Assembly: GCF_002968015.1 (NCBI RefSeq)
Contig: NZ_PUIP01000023.1
Span: forward strand, 23,780-87,779
DNA from: Massilia phosphatilytica
GTDB taxonomy: Bacteria; Pseudomonadota; Gammaproteobacteria; Burkholderiales; Burkholderiaceae_D
DNA: 64,000 nucleotides
Direction: 5' to 3'
The position numbers and the translations under genes are program-made. Shown here in pieces: positions 8,941-15,207 of this stretch. Position 1 is the stretch's first letter. Every line of letters begins with the position of its first letter. Under the pieces are notes generated by a model that did no database searches, was not told the origin of the DNA, and saw only the letters and a program-made list of their open reading frames with translations.

Positions 8941-8956
8941 TGCAACTATCGCGCCA
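8941..8956 (-). promoter_or_regulatory. Sigma-54 promoter of the DUF1549 operon
   Basis: On the minus strand the sequence reads TGGCGCG-ATAG-TTGCA, matching the sigma-54 consensus TGGCACG-N4-TTGCA with one change. The GG and GC dinucleotides are exactly ten bases apart. It lies about 70 bases upstream of the DUF1549 gene start at 8869. The tandem inverted repeats at 9049-9097 lie about 95-140 bases further upstream, a normal position for activator sites. Confidence 0.75.
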
Positions 8957-9048
8957 GCTCCGCGCAATCCCGTGATCGGATGCCGCAAACCCTTGATTTC
9001 TCGGGCTTCCTGCCATGAATGACGGTCGTTGTCCGCCGCGTGTAATGA

Positions 9049-9097
9049 CTGCTGTTTTGCGAACAGTGCCGGGGGCACGGTGTTCGCTTTTCAGCAG
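9049..9097. promoter_or_regulatory. Tandem inverted repeats, probable sigma-54 activator sites (UAS)
   Basis: Two imperfect copies of the pattern CTGYTG-N6-CAACAG occur: CTGCTG-N6-GAACAG at 9049-9066 and GTGTTC-N6-CAGCAG at 9080-9097, with centres 31 bases (three helical turns) apart. They lie between two divergent sigma-54 promoters. The section 9059-9087 can also fold as a hairpin followed by four T, but no plus-strand gene ends just before it, so an activator site is the better reading. The rest of the 340-base gap between 8869 and 9210 shows nothing further. Confidence 0.6.
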
Positions 9098-9156
9098 ACG
9101 TTGGATTAGCCAGCAGTACGAACGCCCACGTCGGCCGCAAATCCGGGGCAAACGAT

Positions 9157-9172
9157 TGGCACGGTAGTTGCA
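9157..9172 (+). promoter_or_regulatory. Sigma-54 promoter of the rhodanese-cytochrome b561-dsbD unit
   Basis: Reads TGGCACG-GTAG-TTGCA, a perfect match to the sigma-54 -24/-12 consensus with GG-N10-GC spacing. It is 38 bases before the rhodanese-like gene at 9210 and 60-110 bases downstream of the tandem activator-type repeats. This is the strongest of the five promoters of this kind in the window. Confidence 0.82.
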
Positions 9173-9209
9173 ACGATGAGGACACCCCCAACAACAATGA
9201 AAGCGACAC

Positions 9210-9701
9210 ATGAACATCCTCAAGACCACCATCGCCGCCGCCCTTCTCCTCGCCGGCGCGGCATCGTTCGCCCAGGAAGCGGCAGCACCCGCCGCCGCCA
9301 GGCCGGCCGCCGCGCCGCAGCCGTGGACGTACAAGACGAAGCAGCTCTCGCGCGCCGAGATCGACAAGCTGCTGCTCCAGCCGGGCAAGGTGCTGGTGCT
9401 CGACGTGCGCCGTCCGGATGAACTGCCGACGAAGGGCTCGTTCCCCGTCTTCCTGAGCATCCAGAACGCGGACCTCGAGAAGTACCTGAAATACATCCCG
9501 AAAGACCGCCAGATCGTCACCGTGTCCAACCGCGCCCACCGCGCCGGTGCCGCGGGCGACCTGCTGACCCTGCGCGGTTTCAAGGTCGCGGGCGCGGCCG
9601 GGACGCAGGACTATGAAGAGCAAGGCGGCGTCGTCGAGCACATCAAACCGCCCGCGCCGCCGGCCGCCGCACCGGCACCGGCCGTGGCCCAGGCGCAGTA
9701 A
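9210..9701 (+). CDS. Exported rhodanese-like protein lacking the catalytic cysteine
   Basis: A 163-residue protein with a signal peptide (ending ASFAQE), a Pro/Ala-rich spacer, a single rhodanese-like domain (VLVLDVRRPDELP, then IVTVSNRAHRAG) and a Pro/Ala-rich tail. In active sulfurtransferases the loop before NRAHRA begins with Cys; here it is Ser, so sulfur transfer is unlikely and a binding or scaffold role is more probable. It is the first gene after a perfect sigma-54 promoter and heads a short operon with cytochrome b561 and DsbD genes, suggesting a place in a periplasmic redox pathway. The ATG follows a weak ribosome site. Confidence 0.82.
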   Translation: MNILKTTIAAALLLAGAASFAQEAAAPAAARPAAAPQPWTYKTKQLSRAEIDKLLLQPGKVLVLDVRRPDELPTKGSFPVFLSIQNADLEKYLKYIPKDRQIVTVSNRAHRAGAAGDLLTLRGFKVAGAAGTQDYEEQGGVVEHIKPPAPPAAAPAPAVAQAQ

Positions 9702-9719
9702 CCGTTCGTGACGATCGCC

Positions 9720-10532
9720 ATGAATGTCCGTACCGCCGCCAAGGCAGACCTTTACCCGAGCAGCCCCGTCGCGGCGCCGGCGTCGCACGTGACCCGCGTG
9801 CGCCTGTGGGACCTGCCGGTCCGCATCTTCCACTGGTCCCTCGTGCTTGCCGTCCTCGTGGCCTTCGTCACCGCGAAGCTCGGCGGCGACTGGATGGACT
9901 GGCACGGCCGCGCCGGACTCGCGATCGTCGCGCTGGTGACGTTCCGCATTGTGTGGGGCATCGTCGGCTCGACCCACGCCCGCTTCCTGAGCTTCGCGCC
10001 GACGCCGGCGCGCCTGCGTGCCTACCTGACGGGCCGCTGGCAGGGCATCGGCCACAACCCGCTCGGCGCGCTGTCCGTGTTCGGTCTCCTCGGCCTGCTG
10101 GCCGTGCAGGCGGGCACGGGCCTTTTTTCCAACGACGACATCGCGTTCGACGGCCCGCTGTCCGGCCTCGTCGAAAAAGCGCGCTCGGACAGCCTGACGG
10201 GCCTGCACCACCAGCTGTCGGACGTGCTGCTCATACTGCTCGGATTGCACATCCTCGCGATCGCGTTCTACCTCGTCATCAAGAAGCACAACCTGATCAA
10301 GCCGATGGTCACCGGCTGGAAGCATGCGCAGGGCCGCGCCGCGCCCGTGCCGAAGACGCGCAGCGGCAGCCCGCTCGGTCTCGCCATCGCGCTGCTTGTC
10401 GCGGCGGCGGTCACGTATGCGGCCAGCGGCAGACTGCTGCACGCACCGCCTCCACCGCCAGCGGCCGCCCCCGCGGCCGCGCCGGCGACGTCGCCTCCAC
10501 CCACTTCCTACAGCAGCACGCCAGGCTGGTAA
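9720..10532 (+). CDS. Cytochrome b561-family membrane protein
   Basis: About 270 residues with four predicted membrane helices. Likely haem-ligand histidines are in RIFHWSLV, DWHGRAG, TGLHHQLSD and LGLHILAI, the arrangement of the diheme cytochrome b561/Ni-Fe hydrogenase b-type family. After the last helix there is a basic loop, one more hydrophobic segment and a Pro/Ala-rich end. It probably passes electrons between the quinone pool and periplasmic c-type cytochromes such as those of the divergent operon. The open frame also allows GTG at 9708; ATG at 9720 was chosen by codon preference, not by a clear ribosome site. It lies 18 bases after the rhodanese-like gene. Confidence 0.83.
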   Translation: MNVRTAAKADLYPSSPVAAPASHVTRVRLWDLPVRIFHWSLVLAVLVAFVTAKLGGDWMDWHGRAGLAIVALVTFRIVWGIVGSTHARFLSFAPTPARLRAYLTGRWQGIGHNPLGALSVFGLLGLLAVQAGTGLFSNDDIAFDGPLSGLVEKARSDSLTGLHHQLSDVLLILLGLHILAIAFYLVIKKHNLIKPMVTGWKHAQGRAAPVPKTRSGSPLGLAIALLVAAAVTYAASGRLLHAPPPPPAAAPAAAPATSPPPTSYSSTPGW

Positions 10533-10538
10533 TCAAGC

Positions 10539-12647
10539 ATGCAACGTTTGACCTCGTTTTGCCGGCGCACCCTGGGTGCGCTGGCCTTTTTTTTCATGGG
10601 ACTCGCCACGGCCTCTCCCACCCTCTCCGACTCGGCGGCCTCCGCCCAGGTGCGCATCCGATTGCTGGCCGCGGCCGACGCCGTGCATCCCGGCGAGCGG
10701 ATCCTGTTCGGCGTCGAGCAGACACTCGAGCCGGAATGGCACACCTACTGGATTAATCCCGGCGACACGGGCGTGCCGACGCGAATCGCCTGGGACCTGC
10801 CGGCCGGCGCGCATGCCGGTGCCGTCGCGTGGCCGGTCCCGGCGCGCTTTCGCACAGGGCCCGTCACGAGCTACGGCTACGCGGGACGCGCGACGCTGCT
10901 GGCCACATTGACGGTGCCGCAGGATGCGCGGCCCGGCACGTCGTTCCCCGTACGGGCGCGCGTGAGCTGGCTCGTATGCAAGGACGTGTGCATCCCGCAG
11001 CAGGCGGAGGTCGGCCTCGCGCTGCCCGTGCTGGCCGTCGGCATGCCGTCCGGCGCGGGCGCGCTCGTCGTGGGTCCCGCGCACGCGGCCTTGCCGGTGG
11101 CCGCGCCGGGCGATGTCCACGCCGCGACGGACGGCAAGGCGGTGGCGCTGACCGTGTCCGGCATGGGTGCGCACGCCGCGGATCTGGAGGAAGCCTGGTT
11201 CTACGACGACGCGCGCGGCCGCATCGCGCCGGGTGCGCCGCAAGCCGCGCGCATCGACGGCGACCGTCTCGTGCTGCGCCTGCGCGCGGGCGACCAACCG
11301 GGCGGGCGCCTGACCGGCGTCCTGGTGGTCAAGACGCGCACGGCCAGCCGCGGCTACGCCATCGACATGGCGCTCGCCGCCAGCACGGCACCGATCGCGC
11401 TGCCGGAAGATGCGGCGCCGACGGCCGATGCATCGCTGCCGCTGGCGCTGCTGTTTGCGCTGCTGGGCGGCCTCGTGCTCAATCTGATGCCCTGCGTGTT
11501 CCCGGTCCTGTCGATCAAGGCGCTGTCCCTGCTCGACCATGCGCGCGACGACCCGCGCACGGCGCGCCTGCACGGCGTCGCGTACACGCTGGGCGTGCTG
11601 GCCAGCTTCGCGCTGCTGGGTGTCGCGTTGATCGTGCTGAAGGCGGGCGGCGCGCAGGCCGGCTGGGGCTTCCAGTTCCAGTCACCCGCGTTCGTGCTGG
11701 CCACGGCCTATCTGATGTGCGCCGTCGGGCTGAACCTGTCGGGCGTGTTCGAGGTCGGGGGCACGCTGGCGGGCGTCGGCGACGCGCTCGCGTCCCGCGC
11801 CGGCTACGCGGGCAGCTTTTTCACGGGCGTGCTGGCGACCGTCGTCGCCACACCGTGCACGGCGCCATTCATGGGCGGCGCGGTCGCGTACGCCCTCGCG
11901 CAACCGGCCGCCGTGCTGCTGGCCGTGTTCCTGTCCATGGGCTGCGGGCTCGCCCTGCCGTATCTGCTGCTGAGCGCACGTCCCGTGCTGCAGCGGCACC
12001 TCCCCCGCCCCGGCCCGTGGATGGTGCGGGTGCGCCAGGCGTTCGCGTTCCCGATGTACGGCGCGGCCGTGTGGCTCGTGTGGGTGCTGGCGCGACAGAG
12101 CGGCGTGGACGCCGGCGCCGCCGCCCTTGGCGGCATGGTCGCGCTGGCGTTTGCGGCCTGGCTGTACGGCGCCACGCGGTTCGCGTCATCGTTCAAGCGC
12201 CGCGCCGGCGGTGTCGGCGCGGCCCTGGTCGCCGTCGCGGCGCTGGCCGTGGGTCATGCCGGCATCCAGCGCGGGCAACCGGCTGCGACGACCGACACCG
12301 CCTGGACGCCGTACAGCGCCGCACGCCTGCAGGCCCTGCGCGCGGCTGGCAAGCCGGTGTTCGTGAACCTCACGGCCTCGTGGTGCATCACCTGCCTCGT
12401 CAACGAACGCGTCGCACTCAGCGACGGCGCGGTCGACGCCGCATTCCGGCGGACCGGCATCGCGTACCTGAAAGGCGACTGGACGAGCCAGGACGAACGC
12501 ATCACCGCGCTGCTCAAGCAATTCGGCCGCAGCGGCGTGCCGCTCTACGTGTTCTATCCAGCGGGCACGGATTCCCGCCCGGTGGTGCTGCCGCAACTGC
12601 TGACGCCGCGTATCGTGCTCGATGCGCTCGGCACCGTGAGCAATTGA
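10539..12647 (+). CDS. Thiol:disulfide interchange protein DsbD-like (DsbD/ScsB family)
   Basis: A 702-residue protein with three parts. A signal peptide and periplasmic alpha domain (to about residue 275, with WHTYWINPGDTG and CKDVCIP) come first. A membrane core with the paired cysteines in LMPCVFPVLS and TPCTAPFMGG follows. The C-terminal thioredoxin-like domain carries CITC near residue 615 (NLTASWCITCLVNE). DsbD carries reducing power from cytoplasmic thioredoxin to the periplasm, where it keeps c-type cytochrome cysteines reduced for haem attachment. That fits the many CXXCH proteins of the divergent operon. The extended alpha domain is closer to ScsB-type members than to E. coli DsbD. 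Seven bases separate it from the cytochrome b561 gene. Confidence 0.88.
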   Translation: MQRLTSFCRRTLGALAFFFMGLATASPTLSDSAASAQVRIRLLAAADAVHPGERILFGVEQTLEPEWHTYWINPGDTGVPTRIAWDLPAGAHAGAVAWPVPARFRTGPVTSYGYAGRATLLATLTVPQDARPGTSFPVRARVSWLVCKDVCIPQQAEVGLALPVLAVGMPSGAGALVVGPAHAALPVAAPGDVHAATDGKAVALTVSGMGAHAADLEEAWFYDDARGRIAPGAPQAARIDGDRLVLRLRAGDQPGGRLTGVLVVKTRTASRGYAIDMALAASTAPIALPEDAAPTADASLPLALLFALLGGLVLNLMPCVFPVLSIKALSLLDHARDDPRTARLHGVAYTLGVLASFALLGVALIVLKAGGAQAGWGFQFQSPAFVLATAYLMCAVGLNLSGVFEVGGTLAGVGDALASRAGYAGSFFTGVLATVVATPCTAPFMGGAVAYALAQPAAVLLAVFLSMGCGLALPYLLLSARPVLQRHLPRPGPWMVRVRQAFAFPMYGAAVWLVWVLARQSGVDAGAAALGGMVALAFAAWLYGATRFASSFKRRAGGVGAALVAVAALAVGHAGIQRGQPAATTDTAWTPYSAARLQALRAAGKPVFVNLTASWCITCLVNERVALSDGAVDAAFRRTGIAYLKGDWTSQDERITALLKQFGRSGVPLYVFYPAGTDSRPVVLPQLLTPRIVLDALGTVSN

Positions 12648-12680
12648 TCCAATTCGTGGTCAGACCCCGTTTCGCGAGAA

Positions 12681-12864
12681 ATTCGGGGTCAGAGCACATT
12701 TTTGTGCATGATCCTTCAGGCAAGGTCGGTCAGCGACAGTCTCTGGAAGACTCAGGCAAAGGTCGGCACCCCGGACGGGGATCGGTGCGATGTTGAACTC
12801 GAGCCATTGATCAGAAATGTGCTCTGACCCCGAATTGAAGCCAAAATGTGCTCTGACCCCGAAT
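12681..12864. repeat. REP-like repeat: three copies of a GGGGTCAGAGCACATTT element, one inverted
   Basis: One copy lies at 12681-12702 (ATTCGGGGTCAGAGCACATT onward). Two reverse-complement copies lie at 12815-12836 and 12843-12864. The first and third are exact inverted partners over 22 bases, so the block could form a large hairpin. A shorter related piece (GGTCAGACCCCG) lies near 12660. The block sits between the convergent dsbD and exbD genes, typical for repetitive extragenic palindromic elements; I recall similar sequences as frequent in Massilia-type genomes. Nothing else is seen in this 277-base gap apart from the exbD terminator. Confidence 0.7.
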
Positions 12865-12865
12865 G

Positions 12866-12893
12866 AAAAAGCGCCGGCTGACTGCGCCGGCGC
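12866..12893 (-). terminator. Rho-independent terminator of tonB-exbB-exbD
   Basis: On the minus strand an eight-base perfect stem (GCCGGCGC pair, 12871-12878 with 12886-12893) and a seven-base loop are followed by five T. It lies about 30 bases beyond the exbD stop, in the right direction. Confidence 0.75.
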
Positions 12894-12924
12894 CCGTACT
12901 GCGGACTTCATTGTCGGTGCGCGT

Positions 12925-13335
12925 TCACCCCCCAGGCTGTGTCAGCACCGACAACTTGGTCACACCCGACCGCTGGATGTTCGCGATCACCTTGGCGACC
13001 GCGCGATACGGCACGCCCTCATCGGCCTGCAGGCTCACCGCCAGTTCGGGGTTCGTGGCCACCACGCTCTTCAGTTCCGGTTCCAGGGCGGCCAGCTCGA
13101 CTTCGCGCTTGTCGATGTAGATCTTGCTGGCGCCGTCGACGCTGACCGTCACGGACTTCGTCGGGTTGGCGGGTTCCGTGGTGGAAGTCTTGGGCAGATT
13201 GATCCGCACCGCGTTGTTGAGCAGCGGCGCGGTCAGGATGAAGACGACCATCAGCACGAGCATCACGTCGACGAGCGGCGTGATGTTGATTTCGCTGACG
13301 ACGTCGCTGCTGTCTTTACCGGTCGAGAATGCCAT
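12925..13335 (-). CDS. exbD: Biopolymer transport protein ExbD
   Basis: 136 residues: a short cytoplasmic N-terminus, one membrane helix beginning INITPLVDVMLVLMVVFIL, and a periplasmic domain. The Asp of LVDVML is the proton-path residue conserved in ExbD/TolR. With ExbB it forms the proton-driven motor that energises TonB. Its start overlaps the exbB stop by one base, and it is last in the tonB-exbB-exbD operon, ahead of a clear terminator. The two TonB-dependent receptors next door are the obvious clients. Confidence 0.9.
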   Translation of the reverse strand: MAFSTGKDSSDVVSEINITPLVDVMLVLMVVFILTAPLLNNAVRINLPKTSTTEPANPTKSVTVSVDGASKIYIDKREVELAALEPELKSVVATNPELAVSLQADEGVPYRAVAKVIANIQRSGVTKLSVLTQPGG

Positions 13336-14057
13336 TATGCTGCCGCTCCCACAGGCTGGGCACCGACGTGCACTGCCTTGCCGGACGGGCGCACGGTTGC
13401 CTTGGTCACGCGGAAGCCATTCTTCTGCGCCAGGTTGACGAAGTCGGTGGCGAAATTATCCAGCTCGGCCGCTTTCACTTTCAGGCGGCGCACGTAATAG
13501 TTAAACGCGAGCACGGCCGGCACGGCGACGGCGATGCCGATGCCGGTGGCAATCAGCGCTTCGCCGATCGGACCCGCCACCACTTCGATGCTGGCCGAGC
13601 CGCTCTTGCCGATGGCGCCCAGTGCGTTGATGATGCCGAACACGGTGCCGAACAGGCCGACGAACGGCGCCGTGCTGCCGATCGAGGCCAGCACCGCGAG
13701 GCCGCTTTCCAGCGACTGGTATTCCTTCTGGATCTGCTGGCGCAGCTGGCGCTCCAGCAGTTCCTGGCGGTCCCAGCTATGCTCCAGGTCGCTGCCCGAG
13801 CCGTCCGTGTCGTTCACGTACAGCGCTTCGAAGCCGACGTTGGCGAGGCGCGATTTAGGGCTGGCGTCGCTGCCCAGTGCGGTGGCGGCGTCCAGCGAAT
13901 TGGCGCTCCAGAACTTCTGCGTAAACTGTTTATCCTGTTTGCCGACGCGTGCATGCTGCACGCCCTTGGCCAGGATCAGGACCCAGGTGACGATGGAGAA
14001 CAGCACCAGTCCGTACAGGGCGCCTTGAACGATGAGATTGAGGTATTGAGGAGACAT
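13335..14057 (-). CDS. exbB: ExbB/TolQ/MotA-family proton channel subunit
   Basis: 240 residues with three membrane helices: one near the N-terminus (GALYGLVLFSIVTWVLILAKG region) and two after residue 120, including STAPFVGLFGTVFGIINAL, the signature stretch of the family. A cytoplasmic helical domain with LERQLRQQIQKE separates them. It pairs with ExbD to drive TonB. It lies between tonB (28 bases upstream) and exbD (overlap of one base). Confidence 0.9.
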   Translation of the reverse strand: MSPQYLNLIVQGALYGLVLFSIVTWVLILAKGVQHARVGKQDKQFTQKFWSANSLDAATALGSDASPKSRLANVGFEALYVNDTDGSGSDLEHSWDRQELLERQLRQQIQKEYQSLESGLAVLASIGSTAPFVGLFGTVFGIINALGAIGKSGSASIEVVAGPIGEALIATGIGIAVAVPAVLAFNYYVRRLKVKAAELDNFATDFVNLAQKNGFRVTKATVRPSGKAVHVGAQPVGAAA

Positions 14058-14085
14058 GGATATGAGCGCCTACAGGAGTGAATAG

Positions 14086-14865
14086 TCAGGAAAGCTTGAA
14101 GTTGAGGGGGACGGTGACCCAGCCGTCGATCGGCGTCTGGCCGCGCCGCGCCGGATCGAAGGTCCACTGCAGCACCGCCTTGATGGCCGCGTCGTCCAGG
14201 ATCTTGAAGCCCGTGGATTTGTCGACCGTGACGTTGTCGGCCTTGCCCGATGCCAGCACGTGCACCTTGAGGATCACGCGGCCCTGCATGCCGCGGTCCT
14301 GCGCCAGGGCCGGATAGTCCGGTGCCGGGTTGTTGCGGTAGCCGACGAAGCCGCGCGCTTCCGTCACCGGTTCCGGCGGCGGAGGGGCTGGAGGCGCCGC
14401 CACGACGGGCGCCGGCGCCGGTGCGGGCGCGGTGGCCACCTGCACCGTGTCGGCGGTCGGCGGACCGTTGTCGACGGCCTGCGGGCTGACCACCGGCAGC
14501 GGCGGCGCGGCCTTCACCGGCGTGGCCTTGACAATCCGCGGCTGCGGTTTCGGTGGTTCCGGCGGTGGTGGCGGAGGTGGCGGCGGCGGCGCGATCTCGA
14601 TCGCGAGCGGCTGCACCTTGGGCTGTTCAGGCAGCGTGGTGGCCGGCCGGTGCAGCGCGACGATCACGCCGACGTGCGCCAGTGCCGTCAGGCCGATCAG
14701 CGCGGCGAGGCCGCCCTTGTTGCGCGCGCCGGCGGCCCGCAACTGGCGGATCGCCGCACTGACCGGTTGCTGTTCCACCGCGAGACGTGGCGCCGGGCGG
14801 ACGGCGCGGCGCACCGCGGCCTTCCTGGGCGAGTATTTAATGCTCTCAAAACTCAAAGTGGTCAT
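14086..14865 (-). CDS. tonB: TonB energy-transducing protein
   Basis: 259 residues from the ATG at 14865; the open frame extends further upstream, but this start puts a basic cytoplasmic N-terminus before the single membrane helix (residues about 50-70). A proline-rich spacer with a run of ten prolines follows, spanning the periplasm. The C-terminal TonB domain starts near residue 180 (YRNNPAPDYPALAQDRGMQG) and ends FDPARRGQTPIDGWVTVPL. The first gene of tonB-exbB-exbD. A sigma-54-type promoter (14900-14915) lies about 36 bases upstream. Close linkage to two large receptors suggests a dedicated rather than general TonB. Confidence 0.9.
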   Translation of the reverse strand: MTTLSFESIKYSPRKAAVRRAVRPAPRLAVEQQPVSAAIRQLRAAGARNKGGLAALIGLTALAHVGVIVALHRPATTLPEQPKVQPLAIEIAPPPPPPPPPPEPPKPQPRIVKATPVKAAPPLPVVSPQAVDNGPPTADTVQVATAPAPAPAPVVAAPPAPPPPEPVTEARGFVGYRNNPAPDYPALAQDRGMQGRVILKVHVLASGKADNVTVDKSTGFKILDDAAIKAVLQWTFDPARRGQTPIDGWVTVPLNFKLS

Positions 14866-14899
14866 GACGAGGCCTTTCTGTTGTGCGTGTCTTGACCGT

Positions 14900-14915
14900 T
14901 GCAGGAAGCGTGCCT
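14900..14915 (-). promoter_or_regulatory. Sigma-54-type promoter of tonB-exbB-exbD
   Basis: The minus strand reads AGGCACG-CTTC-CTGCA. GG and GC are ten bases apart, and there are two mismatches to TGGCACG-N4-TTGCA. It lies 36 bases upstream of tonB and just downstream, in that orientation, of the paired repeats at 14944-14984. Confidence 0.6.
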
Positions 14916-14943
14916 GATCGTAAGCCCTTGATTTCATTGGACG

Positions 14944-14984
14944 CTGCTGATCTGCCGACAGCGCCGCTGCTGCAAAATCAACAG
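14944..14984. promoter_or_regulatory. Tandem inverted repeats between tonB and receptor 1, probable activator sites
   Basis: Two copies of the CTGYTG-N6-CAACAG pattern: CTGCTG-N6-CGACAG (14944-14961) and CTGCTG-N6-CAACAG (14967-14984, an exact match), centres 23 bases apart, about two helical turns. They are flanked by the divergent sigma-54 promoters at 14900 and 15140. The rest of the 342-base gap 14866-15207 is unremarkable. Confidence 0.6.
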
Positions 14985-15139
14985 ACCACGCGCCCTCCCC
15001 TGTTCAAACCTGCACATCGTCCGCGCTGCACGAATTGCAACACCCGCGCCGTTCATCGCTGCTCAGGAATTTACATTTTCAGCAGCCACCCAAACGCTCG
15101 TCATAACATCCCATCTATATAAACGGTTTATTTCGTTAT

Positions 15140-15155
15140 TGGCACGCTCCTTGCG
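15140..15155 (+). promoter_or_regulatory. Sigma-54 promoter of TonB-dependent receptor 1
   Basis: Reads TGGCACG-CTCC-TTGCG, essentially the full sigma-54 consensus with GG-N10-GC spacing, 53 bases before the receptor ATG at 15208. The paired activator-type repeats lie about 155-195 bases upstream. Confidence 0.82.
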
Positions 15156-15207
15156 GTAAGGGGAAAGACCGCAGTACCGACCCTAGCCACCAAGAGAGAC
15201 CAAGCCA

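Noticed and set aside
9059..9091. Hairpin followed by TTTT read as a plus-strand terminator
   Set aside because: No plus-strand gene ends before it; the palindromic parts are better explained by the paired activator-type repeats between two sigma-54 promoters.
14550..14600. GGTGG-type repeats in the tonB gene, first thought to be a simple-sequence locus
   Set aside because: They encode the proline-rich periplasmic spacer of TonB in frame; no need for a separate repeat feature.
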